Positions 1 to 6,426 are shown, counted from the stretch's first letter. The stretch: DNA of 8,409 nucleotides from an uncultured Clostridia bacterium (GCA_947629295.1 CANRDH010000061.1:1-8409); one strand, 5' to 3'. Made by a program: numbers and translations. The notes: generated by a model not told the origin, from the sequence alone.

Positions 1-1793
1 GTATCAATCTTTTCTTCATCACAATCTTTAAATGCAACATTGTAATCTTTTGTGTTTTTGTTAAAAGCTGCAAAAAGTTCTTTCGTGTCCTGTTCAAAAT
101 ATAGTTGTTCAACCTGATTTTTAGTAAGTGTCCTGTAACGCATTTTCTGACCGCCGAGTAATGCCTCTGACTTCAATCTTGTGTTCACTTTTGAATTTCG
201 GCTGACCGAGAAAACATCTTCTTTATTCTGTTTCTTTTCAGGATAAAGCAAATTAAAAATATACTCTTTGTTCTGTGGAAGAAACGCAAGGCGAATTTTA
301 CCGTCCTTTGTCGGCAAGGCAACAAATCTGTCCTTTTCTCCGTTCAACTTTGCAAGCTGTTCTTTTTCAATTATAAAAAACTCAGGCTTTACACCAAGCT
401 GTTTTGCAATTTGTTTCAGATTGTCATAATCAGCTAATGAAGTATAGCGTTTGTTGTGACTTTCAAGCAAATGTATGTCTTCAACTTCCAATGCTTTTTG
501 TAAAAGCCGTTTGTCTTTTGCTTTGACGGTTACAAGGGCATACCCGTTATAAAGCTTTGCCGAAAAGAAAAAAGGATAGGCATATAACTTTGGCACGGCG
601 GATAACGCAAGTTTTACACGATAATTTTCACCTTGTGCGGAAATAAGATTTTTATATGGAATATTGCCTGCAATAAGGCACTTATTTTCGTATTTTTTAA
701 GCTGTTCCTGTATGCTTGGCTTACGGGTTTTATAGGATTTCTGTTTGCAATGTTTATGCAAGGAAAAGTATTTTTTATCAAGCAGTTTTTTCGGATGTCT
801 TCTTATCATCAGTCTTAAAATTATAAGCAACAGAACAAAAAACGGATTATTTGAATTTTTGATGAGTTTCTGAAAAATCTTTGTTTCATCAGCTTTTACA
901 ATCGGCGGATTTTTTCTGAAATAATCGTTCTCGTATTTTTCAAATTCAGTGCGGAACGATTTCTTTTTTGTTTTTTGATTTTTATGTAACTCTTGTTCCG
1001 TCTTTTTTGGCAGAGAGTAAAATCCCATCAGCTTTTCAAGATTTTCTTTTTTGTAGTAATCCCCGAATTGCCGTGATAATGTATCCGTTCTGATTTTCTT
1101 TTTCTCCCCGACTTTTTGGAATGTTATATTCAGGTCAGTGTAGCGTGTTATCAAAAATCCTTTATTTTTCATAAACGAAATAAAACCATTTTTTGAGTTG
1201 CATATCTTTGTAGCTTCATCAAGTGCTTTGCATAAATCCACTTTCCACGACTTTCCCTGTTCGGCAAGTTTTTGAGTTGTCTGGTCAATACCTTTCAATC
1301 CTGATTCGTTTTCAATCACTGACAATCCGTAAGTTTTGCAAATTCTATCGTTTTCTTTTCTTAACGATTTCAGCGTATCTCCGTTTCCTCGCCATTTCAT
1401 ACCTGTTTCCATACTGACGGAATTTATAAAAATATGATTATGGATATGGTCTTTGTCGATATGAGTTGAAACAATTACCTGAAACCCGGTTGCAACATTT
1501 TTTGATAATTCTACTCCAATCTGATGTGCAAGTTCCTGAGTGATTTTTTCATTCGGCGAAAAACTCTGAACATAATGATGTGCCAGAATATTATTATCTT
1601 TGTCAAATGCCCTACGCACAAAATAGAATTGTTTTGATAAATCGTCTGCACCGTTGTTCTCACAGTTTATACAGGTAACTTTGAAACTTTTTTCAGCACC
1701 GCTCTGATTTGTCGGTGAGAGAATATACGCAATCGAATCTGTTACATATTTTTGTGCCTTAACGGATTTTTTAATTTCCTTTATTATCGCCAT
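1..1793 (-). CDS. mobA: MobA/VirD2-family relaxase (MOBP-like), 3' end outside window
   Basis: Relaxase that would nick the transfer origin, stay attached to the 5' end through a tyrosine, and lead the strand into the recipient. I read the frame from ATG at 1793-1791 to the window edge: 597 codons with no stop, so the gene is 3'-truncated by the window and not broken. Seen: candidate nicking Tyr23 in IAYILSPTN; HHYVQSF around residues 72-78 (relaxase motif II); and the metal-binding histidine motif HIDKDHIHNHIFINS at 111-125 (H111, D113, H116, H118, H120). A hydrophobic stretch, NNPFFVLLLIILRLM, lies near residues 317-331 and is followed by RRHPKK; it may touch the membrane or coupling apparatus. 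The long C-terminal half (about 390-597) was not recognised. The start overlaps the end of mobC by 23 bp with only a weak Shine-Dalgarno (AGAAAG), so translation is probably coupled to mobC. Family call is firm; MOB subtype is inferred. Confidence 0.93.
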   Translation of the reverse strand, partial: MAIIKEIKKSVKAQKYVTDSIAYILSPTNQSGAEKSFKVTCINCENNGADDLSKQFYFVRRAFDKDNNILAHHYVQSFSPNEKITQELAHQIGVELSKNVATGFQVIVSTHIDKDHIHNHIFINSVSMETGMKWRGNGDTLKSLRKENDRICKTYGLSVIENESGLKGIDQTTQKLAEQGKSWKVDLCKALDEATKICNSKNGFISFMKNKGFLITRYTDLNITFQKVGEKKKIRTDTLSRQFGDYYKKENLEKLMGFYSLPKKTEQELHKNQKTKKKSFRTEFEKYENDYFRKNPPIVKADETKIFQKLIKNSNNPFFVLLLIILRLMIRRHPKKLLDKKYFSLHKHCKQKSYKTRKPSIQEQLKKYENKCLIAGNIPYKNLISAQGENYRVKLALSAVPKLYAYPFFFSAKLYNGYALVTVKAKDKRLLQKALEVEDIHLLESHNKRYTSLADYDNLKQIAKQLGVKPEFFIIEKEQLAKLNGEKDRFVALPTKDGKIRLAFLPQNKEYIFNLLYPEKKQNKEDVFSVSRNSKVNTRLKSEALLGGQKMRYRTLTKNQVEQLYFEQDTKELFAAFNKNTKDYNVAFKDCDEEKID

Positions 1794-2181
1794 ATCTATC
1801 AATTCTTTCTGTCAGCTTGTCAATTCTTTTTTCCAGACTCCGTATATTATGCTCGTCATCATTGTAAAGCTCGGCAAGAATTTTTTGTAAAAGCGTTTTT
1901 AATTCATCCATTTTTTCATCGATGGTTGAAAGTAATTCATTGTTGACAAATTTCTGAGTATTTGCGATTTTTGCAACCTGATTGATATTTGTTCCGATTT
2001 TTGCAAATTCATAAAGCAACTGTGGGATTTTTTCGGCCACGATAATTTTTTTATCTTCCGACAATTTTACAATATAGCCTGATACACTCATATGTGCTGT
2101 TGATGCTTTTGCCTGAATATTTTTCTTTTCTGTTGGTGTAATTCTTATCAAAAGCTGTTCTGTTTTATTTTCTTTGTCCAT
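1771..2181 (-). CDS. mobC: MobC-like relaxosome accessory protein
   Basis: A 136-residue DNA-binding protein expected to bind oriT and help the relaxase open the DNA. The N-terminus (residues 8-46, LLIRITPTEKKNIQAKA then MSVSGYIVKL) has the strand-helix-helix look of a ribbon-helix-helix domain. The stretch KIGTNINQVAKIAN at 61-74 is the typical MobC signature. Residues 83-130 are charged with regular I/L spacing and could form a coiled coil for oligomerisation. Start ATG at 2181-2179 is well supported by GGGAGG (2194-2189) seven bases upstream. It lies directly upstream of the relaxase, with a 23-bp overlap, and directly downstream of the repeat-rich putative oriT. This is the usual position for the gene. 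Confidence 0.9.
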   Translation of the reverse strand: MDKENKTEQLLIRITPTEKKNIQAKASTAHMSVSGYIVKLSEDKKIIVAEKIPQLLYEFAKIGTNINQVAKIANTQKFVNNELLSTIDEKMDELKTLLQKILAELYNDDEHNIRSLEKRIDKLTERIDRYGDNKGN

Positions 2182-2205
2182 TTAAAAACCTCCCGATAAA
2201 ACGAA

Positions 2206-2238
2206 CAGGGCAGATTCATCTTTACAAAATCCGCCCTG
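2206..2238. terminator. Hairpin between int and mobC, possible weak terminator or attenuator
   Basis: CAGGGCAGATT (2206-2216) pairs with AATCCGCCCTG (2228-2238) with a single A-C mismatch. Read on the minus strand the stem is followed by TTCGTTTTAT, a weak U-tract; on the plus strand by ATTTTAAG. It could reduce read-through from the xis-rep-int operon into mobC, or be part of the relaxosome binding site. It sits 12 bases upstream of the mobC Shine-Dalgarno. Confidence 0.4.
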
Positions 2239-2289
2239 ATTTTAAGTTCTTACAAAATGACCTCCACAGGAGGTCGCAAGCATAGATAT

Positions 2290-2310
2290 TGTATATCATT
2301 CTGATATACA
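2290..2310. repeat. Perfect 9-bp inverted repeat TGTATATCA-TTC-TGATATACA
   Basis: The arms are perfectly complementary with a 3-base loop. Flanking GATA (2285-2288) and TATC (2311-2314) extend the stem past one unpaired T at 2289. It lies one base left of the GCTTGGTGG tract and is the strongest structural candidate for the hairpin recognised by the relaxase/MobC complex. A binding site for integrase or Xis is the alternative. Confidence 0.7.
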
Positions 2311-2391
2311 TATCGCTTGGTGGTGAACTCCCCACACCCCTTGATTTTTGCAAAATATGCAAAATCAAAATCGCTGTCGCTCACCAGAATT

Positions 2392-3591
2392 TCAACTATT
2401 CAAATAATTCTGTATTTGCTCAATGGTCTTTTTCTTTTCGTCCATTGATGTATGGCAATATAAGTCCATTGTTATTTTTGTGGTTGTATGGCCTAAAATG
2501 TCCGACACCACTTTTATCTGTGCCCCTGATTCCAACGCTCTTGTTGCAAAAGTATGACGCAAGGTATGGAAATTAACATTTTCCACATCAGCTCTTTTTG
2601 CAATCCTTAAAAAGATTTTTCGCATTTGACTTGGTTCAATAACCTGACCTATTTCGTTACAAAACAGATAATCGTTATTCATATATGCTGAACCTGCTGT
2701 TTGCTTTTCAAGATTTTGTTTTTCCTGATATTTTTTCAAATTTGAAAATGTATTGCCTATAACAGGAATTTCTCTTTTGCTTTTTTCGGTTTTTGTTTCA
2801 GCTTCAACAACAAGAGTCTTTTTTATATTTTTCTTATTGGTACGCTCATTCTTGCTATGAGAAATTCGGGAAATGATACGTTTAATATTTATGACACAAC
2901 TATCATTGTTCCATTTTATATCAGACCATTTAAGACCGCATATTTCAGCTTCTCTCATTCCTGTTGCAAGTGCAAGTTCCACAGCAAAACCAAGTCTTTC
3001 GGCTTTTGTATTTTCCATAATTCTGACTTGTTCATCTTTCGTAAGATAACGGATTTCTTTTTGTCTGACCGTCGGTATTTTTACACCGTCGCAAACATTT
3101 TCGACGACAAGATGATTTATTTGTGCTTGCTTAATTGCGGCATGAAACATATTATTCATATTTCTGATTGTTTTTGCAGATAAACCGCCCTTGCCGTCGC
3201 TACGACCATTCAAAAGTTTTTCGTTATAAAACATTTGTAAATTTTCTGTTGTCAGTTTTTGCAACTTGATTTTTCCTATTGCGGGTTTGAAATGATTATA
3301 AATATATCCTTCATAACTCGTATATGTTCTTGCGTGGATATTGCCGTTATTATATGTTACAAGCCATTGTTCAAGCCATTCGGCAACGGTAATATCTGAC
3401 GGACTGGCATAGCGACCTTTGTTGATGTTATTTAAAATTTCCGTCAGCTTTTTTCTGACTTCCTGTCGGGTTTTGCCGTATATTGATTTTTGAACCTGTT
3501 TGCCCTGGTCGTTGTAACCGGCCGTATATCGTGCTTCCCATGTTCCGTCTTTTCGCTGTCTTATGTTGCCCTCATTATTGCCACGCCTCAC
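2392..3591 (-). CDS. int: Tyrosine site-specific recombinase (integrase)
   Basis: A 399-residue phage/Tn916-type integrase expected to insert and excise the element by strand exchange through a 3'-phosphotyrosine. Layout: N-terminal arm-binding domain (residues about 8-60, GNIRQRKDGTWEARY); SAM-like core-binding domain (about 68-160); catalytic domain (about 180-395). Catalytic residues are all present: R213 in ATGMREAE, a beta-hairpin lysine near K268 (TKTEKSKREIP), H342 and R345 in HTLRHTF, H368 in LGHTT, and nucleophile Y378 in MDLYCH. It begins with GTG at 3591-3589, overlapping the stop of the upstream ATPase gene by four bases (GTGA), and no better start is visible because the arm-binding motif begins directly. 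Unusually for such an integrase, it is not at an obvious element end: mob genes lie downstream. Confidence 0.96.
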   Translation of the reverse strand: MRRGNNEGNIRQRKDGTWEARYTAGYNDQGKQVQKSIYGKTRQEVRKKLTEILNNINKGRYASPSDITVAEWLEQWLVTYNNGNIHARTYTSYEGYIYNHFKPAIGKIKLQKLTTENLQMFYNEKLLNGRSDGKGGLSAKTIRNMNNMFHAAIKQAQINHLVVENVCDGVKIPTVRQKEIRYLTKDEQVRIMENTKAERLGFAVELALATGMREAEICGLKWSDIKWNNDSCVINIKRIISRISHSKNERTNKKNIKKTLVVEAETKTEKSKREIPVIGNTFSNLKKYQEKQNLEKQTAGSAYMNNDYLFCNEIGQVIEPSQMRKIFLRIAKRADVENVNFHTLRHTFATRALESGAQIKVVSDILGHTTTKITMDLYCHTSMDEKKKTIEQIQNYLNS

Positions 3592-4559
3592 GGTTTATCA
3601 CCGCTTTCCGATGATTCGATTTTTTTGTAATACCATGTTTTGCCCTTTTTAACAGATTGTACACCAAGATAAGATTTTGCTTTTTTCAAAGTCGTCATAC
3701 CAATGCCGTTTCTGATAGCCAGGTCAAAAATTTCTTTTGACGGTGCATCATCATTTTGCAGAATTTCCGTAAGCAAGTCGCAAGCGTTTTTAAAATCTGT
3801 AACTGTATTATTGCCCGATAAATCTGTTGCTTTTATATCAGACAATCCAATCCATTTTACAGAACCATTTTCTAACGCAAAAACAATGCTTTTGCCACAA
3901 GGGGCAAGATTATTTTTAATTTGTATCATAATTTTAGTTTCGGGATCATCCGGGTTTGCCGTAACCATAAGAACACTTCTTGCGGCAGCAACAATATCAA
4001 TAGAGCCAAGAGAGCGATACAGTGCATTCATTCCGTTTGTGTTTTTATTAAGATGTCCGATTAAAACAACGGCACAACCGCTTTTCTCGGCAAAGTCCGT
4101 CAGGTTTTGCATTACGCTTCTCACTTCATTTGCCGAACTGATATTCACATCTCCCAGAAATGCTTGCAACGGATCAAAAACAATCAGTTTAATATTTTGC
4201 TTTACTATTTCCTGTTTCAGATTTTCATCAAAACAGGAAAATTTCATTTTGCCCTTAAATGAGCTTATCATATCAAGAGCTGCACCCATATTGATCAGAC
4301 GAGGCAATGTGGTATCAGCGTTATCGTCTTCGGCAGATTGAAAAAGTATCTTCATAGGTTCATTTTTGTTATGCGTAAATGGCATATACTCGCCGTTTGT
4401 CAGCTTTGCGATAAGCGAAAGGATAAAAGTAGTTTTACCAACACCAGGATCACCGCAAAGAATGGTAATTTTGCCTTTTGCTATGTACGGATAATACAGC
4501 CAGCTCACCTCAGTCGGCTGTATTTCTGAAAATTTGATAAAATCGGTATTTTCTTCCAT
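3588..4559 (-). CDS. RepA-like AAA_25 P-loop ATPase (putative helicase/replication protein)
   Basis: A P-loop ATPase of about 323 residues, of the RecA-like AAA_25/RepA helicase group. Numbering from the GTG at 4565: Walker A GDPGVGKTT at 38-46; an acidic SAEDD at 77-81; Walker B LIVFD at 127-131 followed by PLQAFLG; a sensor-like VVLIGHLNK near 165-173; and GSIDIVAAARSV near 187-198. The C-terminal part (about 265-315: APSKEIFDLAIRNGIG, then TLKKAKSYLGV) looks like a winged-helix DNA-binding segment. The ring-helicase relatives unwind plasmid origins, so it may give the excised element transient replication; this is inferred. Start choice: GTG at 4565 overlaps the upstream stop, but GAGGG (4571-4567) is spaced seven bases from ATG 4559, so ATG 4559 is preferred. 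The gene is the middle member of a three-gene operon, coupled on both sides. Confidence 0.88.
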   Translation of the reverse strand: MEENTDFIKFSEIQPTEVSWLYYPYIAKGKITILCGDPGVGKTTFILSLIAKLTNGEYMPFTHNKNEPMKILFQSAEDDNADTTLPRLINMGAALDMISSFKGKMKFSCFDENLKQEIVKQNIKLIVFDPLQAFLGDVNISSANEVRSVMQNLTDFAEKSGCAVVLIGHLNKNTNGMNALYRSLGSIDIVAAARSVLMVTANPDDPETKIMIQIKNNLAPCGKSIVFALENGSVKWIGLSDIKATDLSGNNTVTDFKNACDLLTEILQNDDAPSKEIFDLAIRNGIGMTTLKKAKSYLGVQSVKKGKTWYYKKIESSESGDKP

Positions 4560-4561
4560 TA

Positions 4562-4786
4562 TCACACCCTCTTTATGTGCTTATACTCGTCTGAACTTGT
4601 CTGTAAGTCTATCCAAGCCATCAGTTTGTCGGTCGCAATAATCCATTTTTTGCCTACCCTGAAACTCGGAAAACCCTTTGAGCGTATCAGTGTATAACAA
4701 AACGGCACAGATATGCCCAAAATCTTTGATAATTCCTGCGGTGTCAGAAGTGGTGGTAGTTTTTGCATTTCGTCACGGTTTAACAT
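4562..4786 (-). CDS. Excisionase-like helix-turn-helix protein
   Basis: A 74-residue single-domain DNA-binding protein of the HTH_17/excisionase group. TPQELSKILGISVPFCYTLI (residues about 15-34) forms the helix-turn-helix, and GFPSFRVGKKWIIATDKLMAWI (about 38-59) the usual wing and final helix with the R-x-G-K-K-W pattern. Proteins of this type steer tyrosine integrases towards excision, and some act as repressors. Start ATG 4786-4784 is preceded by AAGGAG with nine-base spacing. It is the first gene of the leftward operon HTH, ATPase, int. The order suggests a recombination/replication module switched on together. It may be the protein that reads the TTTACTATA repeats upstream of its own promoter; this is inferred. 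Confidence 0.85.
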   Translation of the reverse strand: MLNRDEMQKLPPLLTPQELSKILGISVPFCYTLIRSKGFPSFRVGKKWIIATDKLMAWIDLQTSSDEYKHIKRV

Positions 4787-4827
4787 AATATAATCTCCTT
4801 TTTAAAATTTTAGTAATTTAAATTTTG

Positions 4828-4860
4828 TTTTTACTATATTACCATAAATTATAGTAAAAA
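4828..4860. promoter_or_regulatory. Operator-like inverted repeat TTTTTACTATA / TATAGTAAAAA
   Basis: Perfect 11-bp arms at 4828-4838 and 4850-4860 with an 11-bp spacer, so the arm centres are 22 bp apart, about two helical turns. This suits a dimer binding one face of the DNA. It covers the predicted promoter of the leftward operon. A third copy of the core, TTTACTATA, lies at 4888-4896 inside the rightward promoter. Confidence 0.6.
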
Positions 4861-4864
4861 TCAA
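4836..4864 (-). promoter_or_regulatory. Promoter of the xis-rep-int operon
   Basis: On the minus strand, TTGATT (4864-4859) and TAATAT (4841-4836) are separated by 17 bases; each has four of six matches to consensus. Transcription would start near 4829, about 43 bases before the HTH start codon. A second possible -10, TATAAT, lies at 4853-4848 but has no good -35. Both are covered by the inverted repeat 4828-4860, so a bound repressor would block either one. Confidence 0.55.
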
Positions 4865-4881
4865 GTACTTTAAAATAAAAA

Positions 4882-4910
4882 TTGCAATTTACTATAATTT
4901 AAATTATAAT
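4882..4910 (+). promoter_or_regulatory. Promoter of the DUF6076-like gene
   Basis: TTGCAA (4882-4887), 17 bases, then perfect TATAAT (4905-4910); the start site would be near 4917, leaving a 5' leader of about 30 bases. The spacer contains a copy of TTTACTATA (4888-4896) and the perfect 16-bp palindrome TATAATTTAAATTATA (4893-4908) reaches into the -10. The promoter is back-to-back with that of the leftward operon. Confidence 0.6.
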
Positions 4911-4947
4911 AGATAATATCAACAGAACTTAAAGTGTGGTGGAATTT

Positions 4948-5904
4948 ATGAATACTTATAAGGTTTATATAAAAGATAATGTTGAACATTTTCAGATTTG
5001 GAATAATACAGAAGATAAACTTATTTCCGAGTATCATGATTTTTTTACAAGGGCATTATGCGATTATGTCTTTTTGCAAGAAGATACGATTAAAAAGTCC
5101 GGAGAATTGATTATTTCTGCATATCAATATATGAACGCTGTTTCTAATAAAACAATTACAGATGTTCAACCTCCGCATAGAGAATTATTGAATATAAGTC
5201 CTATATATATGTTTTTGCAAGACCAAAAACAATATTTTTATGATGAGGGCTTAAATCCTGAATACTTAAACTCCACATGGTTTGATTATCCAAAAGATGA
5301 TAAAGGAAACATATCGGATATAGAAATCAACAAAATTATTCTGAGTGAATATTCTTTTATAAAATCATATTTCAATAAAGTGCTAAATGAAGAAAAGGTA
5401 AAAGATATAAACTGGGGTAGAACTTTGAATACTAAGATAGAAAATATAGATGGTATTGCCTGTCAAGTTTTATACCCTACACATACGAGTGATGTAGTAT
5501 ATTTTCTTTTTCTGGAAATGTTCAAGTCGGATATACTTTTTAAAGTTTGTAAACGCTGTGAAAAAATATTCCCTTGTTTTTATCACAAAAACATACAATT
5601 TTGTGAGCGTATCGATAAAAGTCTTAACGAAACTTGCCGACAAATCAAATTCAGCCATTTGAATGATGAATTTGATACAAGTAACGACGATACACGTCAG
5701 ATTGTATTGGATATTTTCGAGAAAGCCTATAAGCGTCAGCGTGGAAGAGTGGATTACGGCTCATTAGATAAGTCAAAATTCAAAATTTGGTCAAAAAAAG
5801 CCCGTAAACAGCGTGATTTGTGTTTGAAACAAAAACTTACAATCCGTGACTTTGAAGATTGGATCAAGGAAAACGACTGGAATTATGAAGATGAAGAAGA
5901 TTAA
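4948..5904 (+). CDS. DUF6076-like protein with C4 zinc-finger motif, function unknown
   Basis: A 318-residue soluble protein without signal peptide or membrane segment. Resembles proteins annotated DUF6076 in Bacillota mobile elements (from memory, not searched). A probable zinc site is formed by C201, C204, C219 and C230 in CKRCEKIFPC, QFCERI and ETCRQI; this CxxC...C...C pattern followed by a basic C-terminus (KKARKQRD at 283-290, then DFEDWIKEND at 301-310) is like CGNR/Abi-type treble-clef proteins that bind nucleic acid. The N-terminal 200 residues are rich in aromatic and acidic residues and not recognised. Start: ATG 4948 has GTGGTGG directly upstream; GTG at 4936 or 4939 would lack a binding site. 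Transcribed divergently from the element operon with shared operator-like repeats, so it is element cargo or a regulator. No toxin or nuclease motif is visible. Confidence 0.82.
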   Translation: MNTYKVYIKDNVEHFQIWNNTEDKLISEYHDFFTRALCDYVFLQEDTIKKSGELIISAYQYMNAVSNKTITDVQPPHRELLNISPIYMFLQDQKQYFYDEGLNPEYLNSTWFDYPKDDKGNISDIEINKIILSEYSFIKSYFNKVLNEEKVKDINWGRTLNTKIENIDGIACQVLYPTHTSDVVYFLFLEMFKSDILFKVCKRCEKIFPCFYHKNIQFCERIDKSLNETCRQIKFSHLNDEFDTSNDDTRQIVLDIFEKAYKRQRGRVDYGSLDKSKFKIWSKKARKQRDLCLKQKLTIRDFEDWIKENDWNYEDEED

Positions 5905-5926
5905 GAAGTCAGCAATACGGTAAAGC

Positions 5927-5950
5927 GACTCCTTGACTCCTTGACCTCTT
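5927..5950 (+). repeat. 8-bp tandem repeat GACTCCTT x3
   Basis: Units at 5927-5934 and 5935-5942 are identical (GACTCCTT); the third at 5943-5950 is GACCTCTT. The leading GCGACTCCTTG (5925-5935) occurs again at 5987-5997 as the right arm of the neighbouring hairpin, giving an 11-bp direct repeat 62 bp apart. Slippage or protein binding sites are both possible. Confidence 0.75.
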
Positions 5951-5960
5951 GAAAATACAA

Positions 5961-6000
5961 AAACAAGGAGTTACTCTGATATAAGAGCGACTCCTTGTTT
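5961..6000. terminator. Strong hairpin, terminator-like on both strands
   Basis: AAACAAGGAGT (5961-5971) pairs perfectly with ACTCCTTGTTT (5990-6000). Inside, a T-G pair and CTCT/AGAG (5974-5977 with 5984-5987) extend the stem to a six-base loop. On the plus strand TTT ends the stem, giving a modest terminator for the 4948-5904 gene, which ends 56 bases before. On the minus strand the run is TTTTTG, which would stop tRNA read-through entering the element. Confidence 0.65.
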
Positions 6001-6140
6001 ACTATCAGAAAGAAAAAAATAATTTTATCTCCTGCTGTTTATAAAAATTTTCAAGCAATATGGGTATTTTAAGGGTAATAAATTTCTGATTATTACTCAC
6101 TATGGGTACAATTTTTAAAAATTTCGTTATATATAACAAA

Positions 6141-6174
6141 AAACGCTTGTAAACTGTTACATTTACAAGCGTTT
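6141..6174 (-). terminator. Rho-independent terminator of the tRNA-fMet gene
   Basis: Perfect 13-bp stem AAACGCTTGTAAA (6141-6153) with TTTACAAGCGTTT (6162-6174) and an eight-base loop. On the minus strand the stem runs into a U-tract (TTTTTT, then GTTATAT). It begins 13 bases after the CCA end of the tRNA gene. Confidence 0.9.
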
Positions 6175-6186
6175 CTCATAAATTTG

Positions 6187-6262
<76 letters not shown>

Positions 6263-6286
6263 ATATTTTCTTGAAGCTACTTTGTA

Positions 6287-6315
6287 ATTATACCAGCTTA
6301 TGCCCGTTTTGTCAA
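6287..6315 (-). promoter_or_regulatory. Consensus promoter of tRNA-fMet
   Basis: On the minus strand TTGACA (6315-6310), 17 bases, TATAAT (6292-6287): full matches at both boxes and ideal spacing, with TGG just upstream of the -10 giving an extended -10. Transcription would start about 18 bases before the mature tRNA 5' end. This is the strength expected for a stable-RNA gene. Confidence 0.9.
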
Positions 6316-6367
6316 TACCTAAATTAAAATTTCCTTAATAATCCGTTTACACTATTTCACAAAAGCG

Positions 6368-6396
6368 TTGACACCATTTATATTATATGCTATAAT
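6368..6396 (+). promoter_or_regulatory. Consensus promoter of the ABC exporter operon
   Basis: TTGACA (6368-6373), 17 bases, TATAAT (6391-6396), with TGC immediately before the -10 (extended -10). Transcription would start near 6403 and the leader is only about 24 bases, with AAGGAG at 6414-6419. It is back-to-back with the tRNA promoter; the two -35 boxes are 52 bases apart. Such a perfect promoter suggests constitutive high expression or control by a repressor; no clear operator was found. Confidence 0.88.
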
Positions 6397-6426
6397 TATC
6401 AAAAATATACAAAAAGGAGCGGCATA

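Larger units (their letters stand above)
2182..2391. other. Putative origin of transfer (oriT) region between integrase and mobC
   Basis: A 210-bp gene-free interval densely packed with inverted repeats. From left to right: an 11-bp imperfect stem (2206-2216 with 2228-2238); a perfect 7-bp stem GACCTCC/GGAGGTC with a 3-base loop (2259-2275); a perfect 9-bp stem TGTATATCA/TGATATACA with a 3-base loop (2290-2310), extended by GATA/TATC past one bulged base; a G/C-rich spacer CTTGGTGGTGAACTCCCCAC (2316-2335); and a stem GATTTTTGCA/TGCAAAATC with one bulge (2343-2366). A stem followed within a few bases by an unpaired G/C-rich tract is how many MOBP origins look, and the site lies immediately upstream of mobC-mobA. 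I do not recognise a named nick-site consensus, so the function is inferred from structure and position. Confidence 0.6.
5905..6186. other. Gene-free A+T-rich junction region, candidate element end
   Basis: I see no gene here. Contents: an 8-bp tandem repeat (5927-5950), a long hairpin (5961-6000), three GGGTA repeats (6060-6066, 6071-6077, 6102-6108), the 12-bp palindrome GTTATATATAAC (6126-6137) and the tRNA terminator (6141-6174). It lies between the last mobile-element-type gene and the 3' end of a tRNA gene, a classical integrase target, so the right end of the element probably falls here. No matching copy of the tRNA 3' end is in the window, so the exact boundary cannot be fixed. Confidence 0.5.

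Noticed and set aside
633..1417. Short plus-strand ORFs at 633-818 and 1223-1417
   Set aside because: Both lie opposite the relaxase frame, which is open and carries clear relaxase motifs; their protein sequences are low-complexity antisense products without supported ribosome binding sites.
2289..2576. 95-codon plus-strand ORF across the putative oriT and int end
   Set aside because: It overlaps the conserved catalytic end of the integrase on the opposite strand and crosses the inverted repeats; no recognisable protein features.
3703..4341. 212-codon plus-strand ORF
   Set aside because: It is antisense to the ATPase gene, whose Walker motifs and operon coupling are clear. The length reflects the absence of stop codons opposite an A+T-rich coding strand.
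4936..4947. Upstream GTG start codons for the DUF6076-like gene
   Set aside because: GTGGTGG looks like the ribosome binding site for ATG 4948; upstream of 4936 there is no Shine-Dalgarno.
5925..6000. CRISPR-like array
   Set aside because: Units are 8 bp, directly adjacent, with no spacers and no cas genes.
5905..6186. Small coding gene or riboswitch in the gap before the tRNA
   Set aside because: No ribosome binding site with an open frame of useful length, and no recognised riboswitch core; the visible signals are repeats and terminators.
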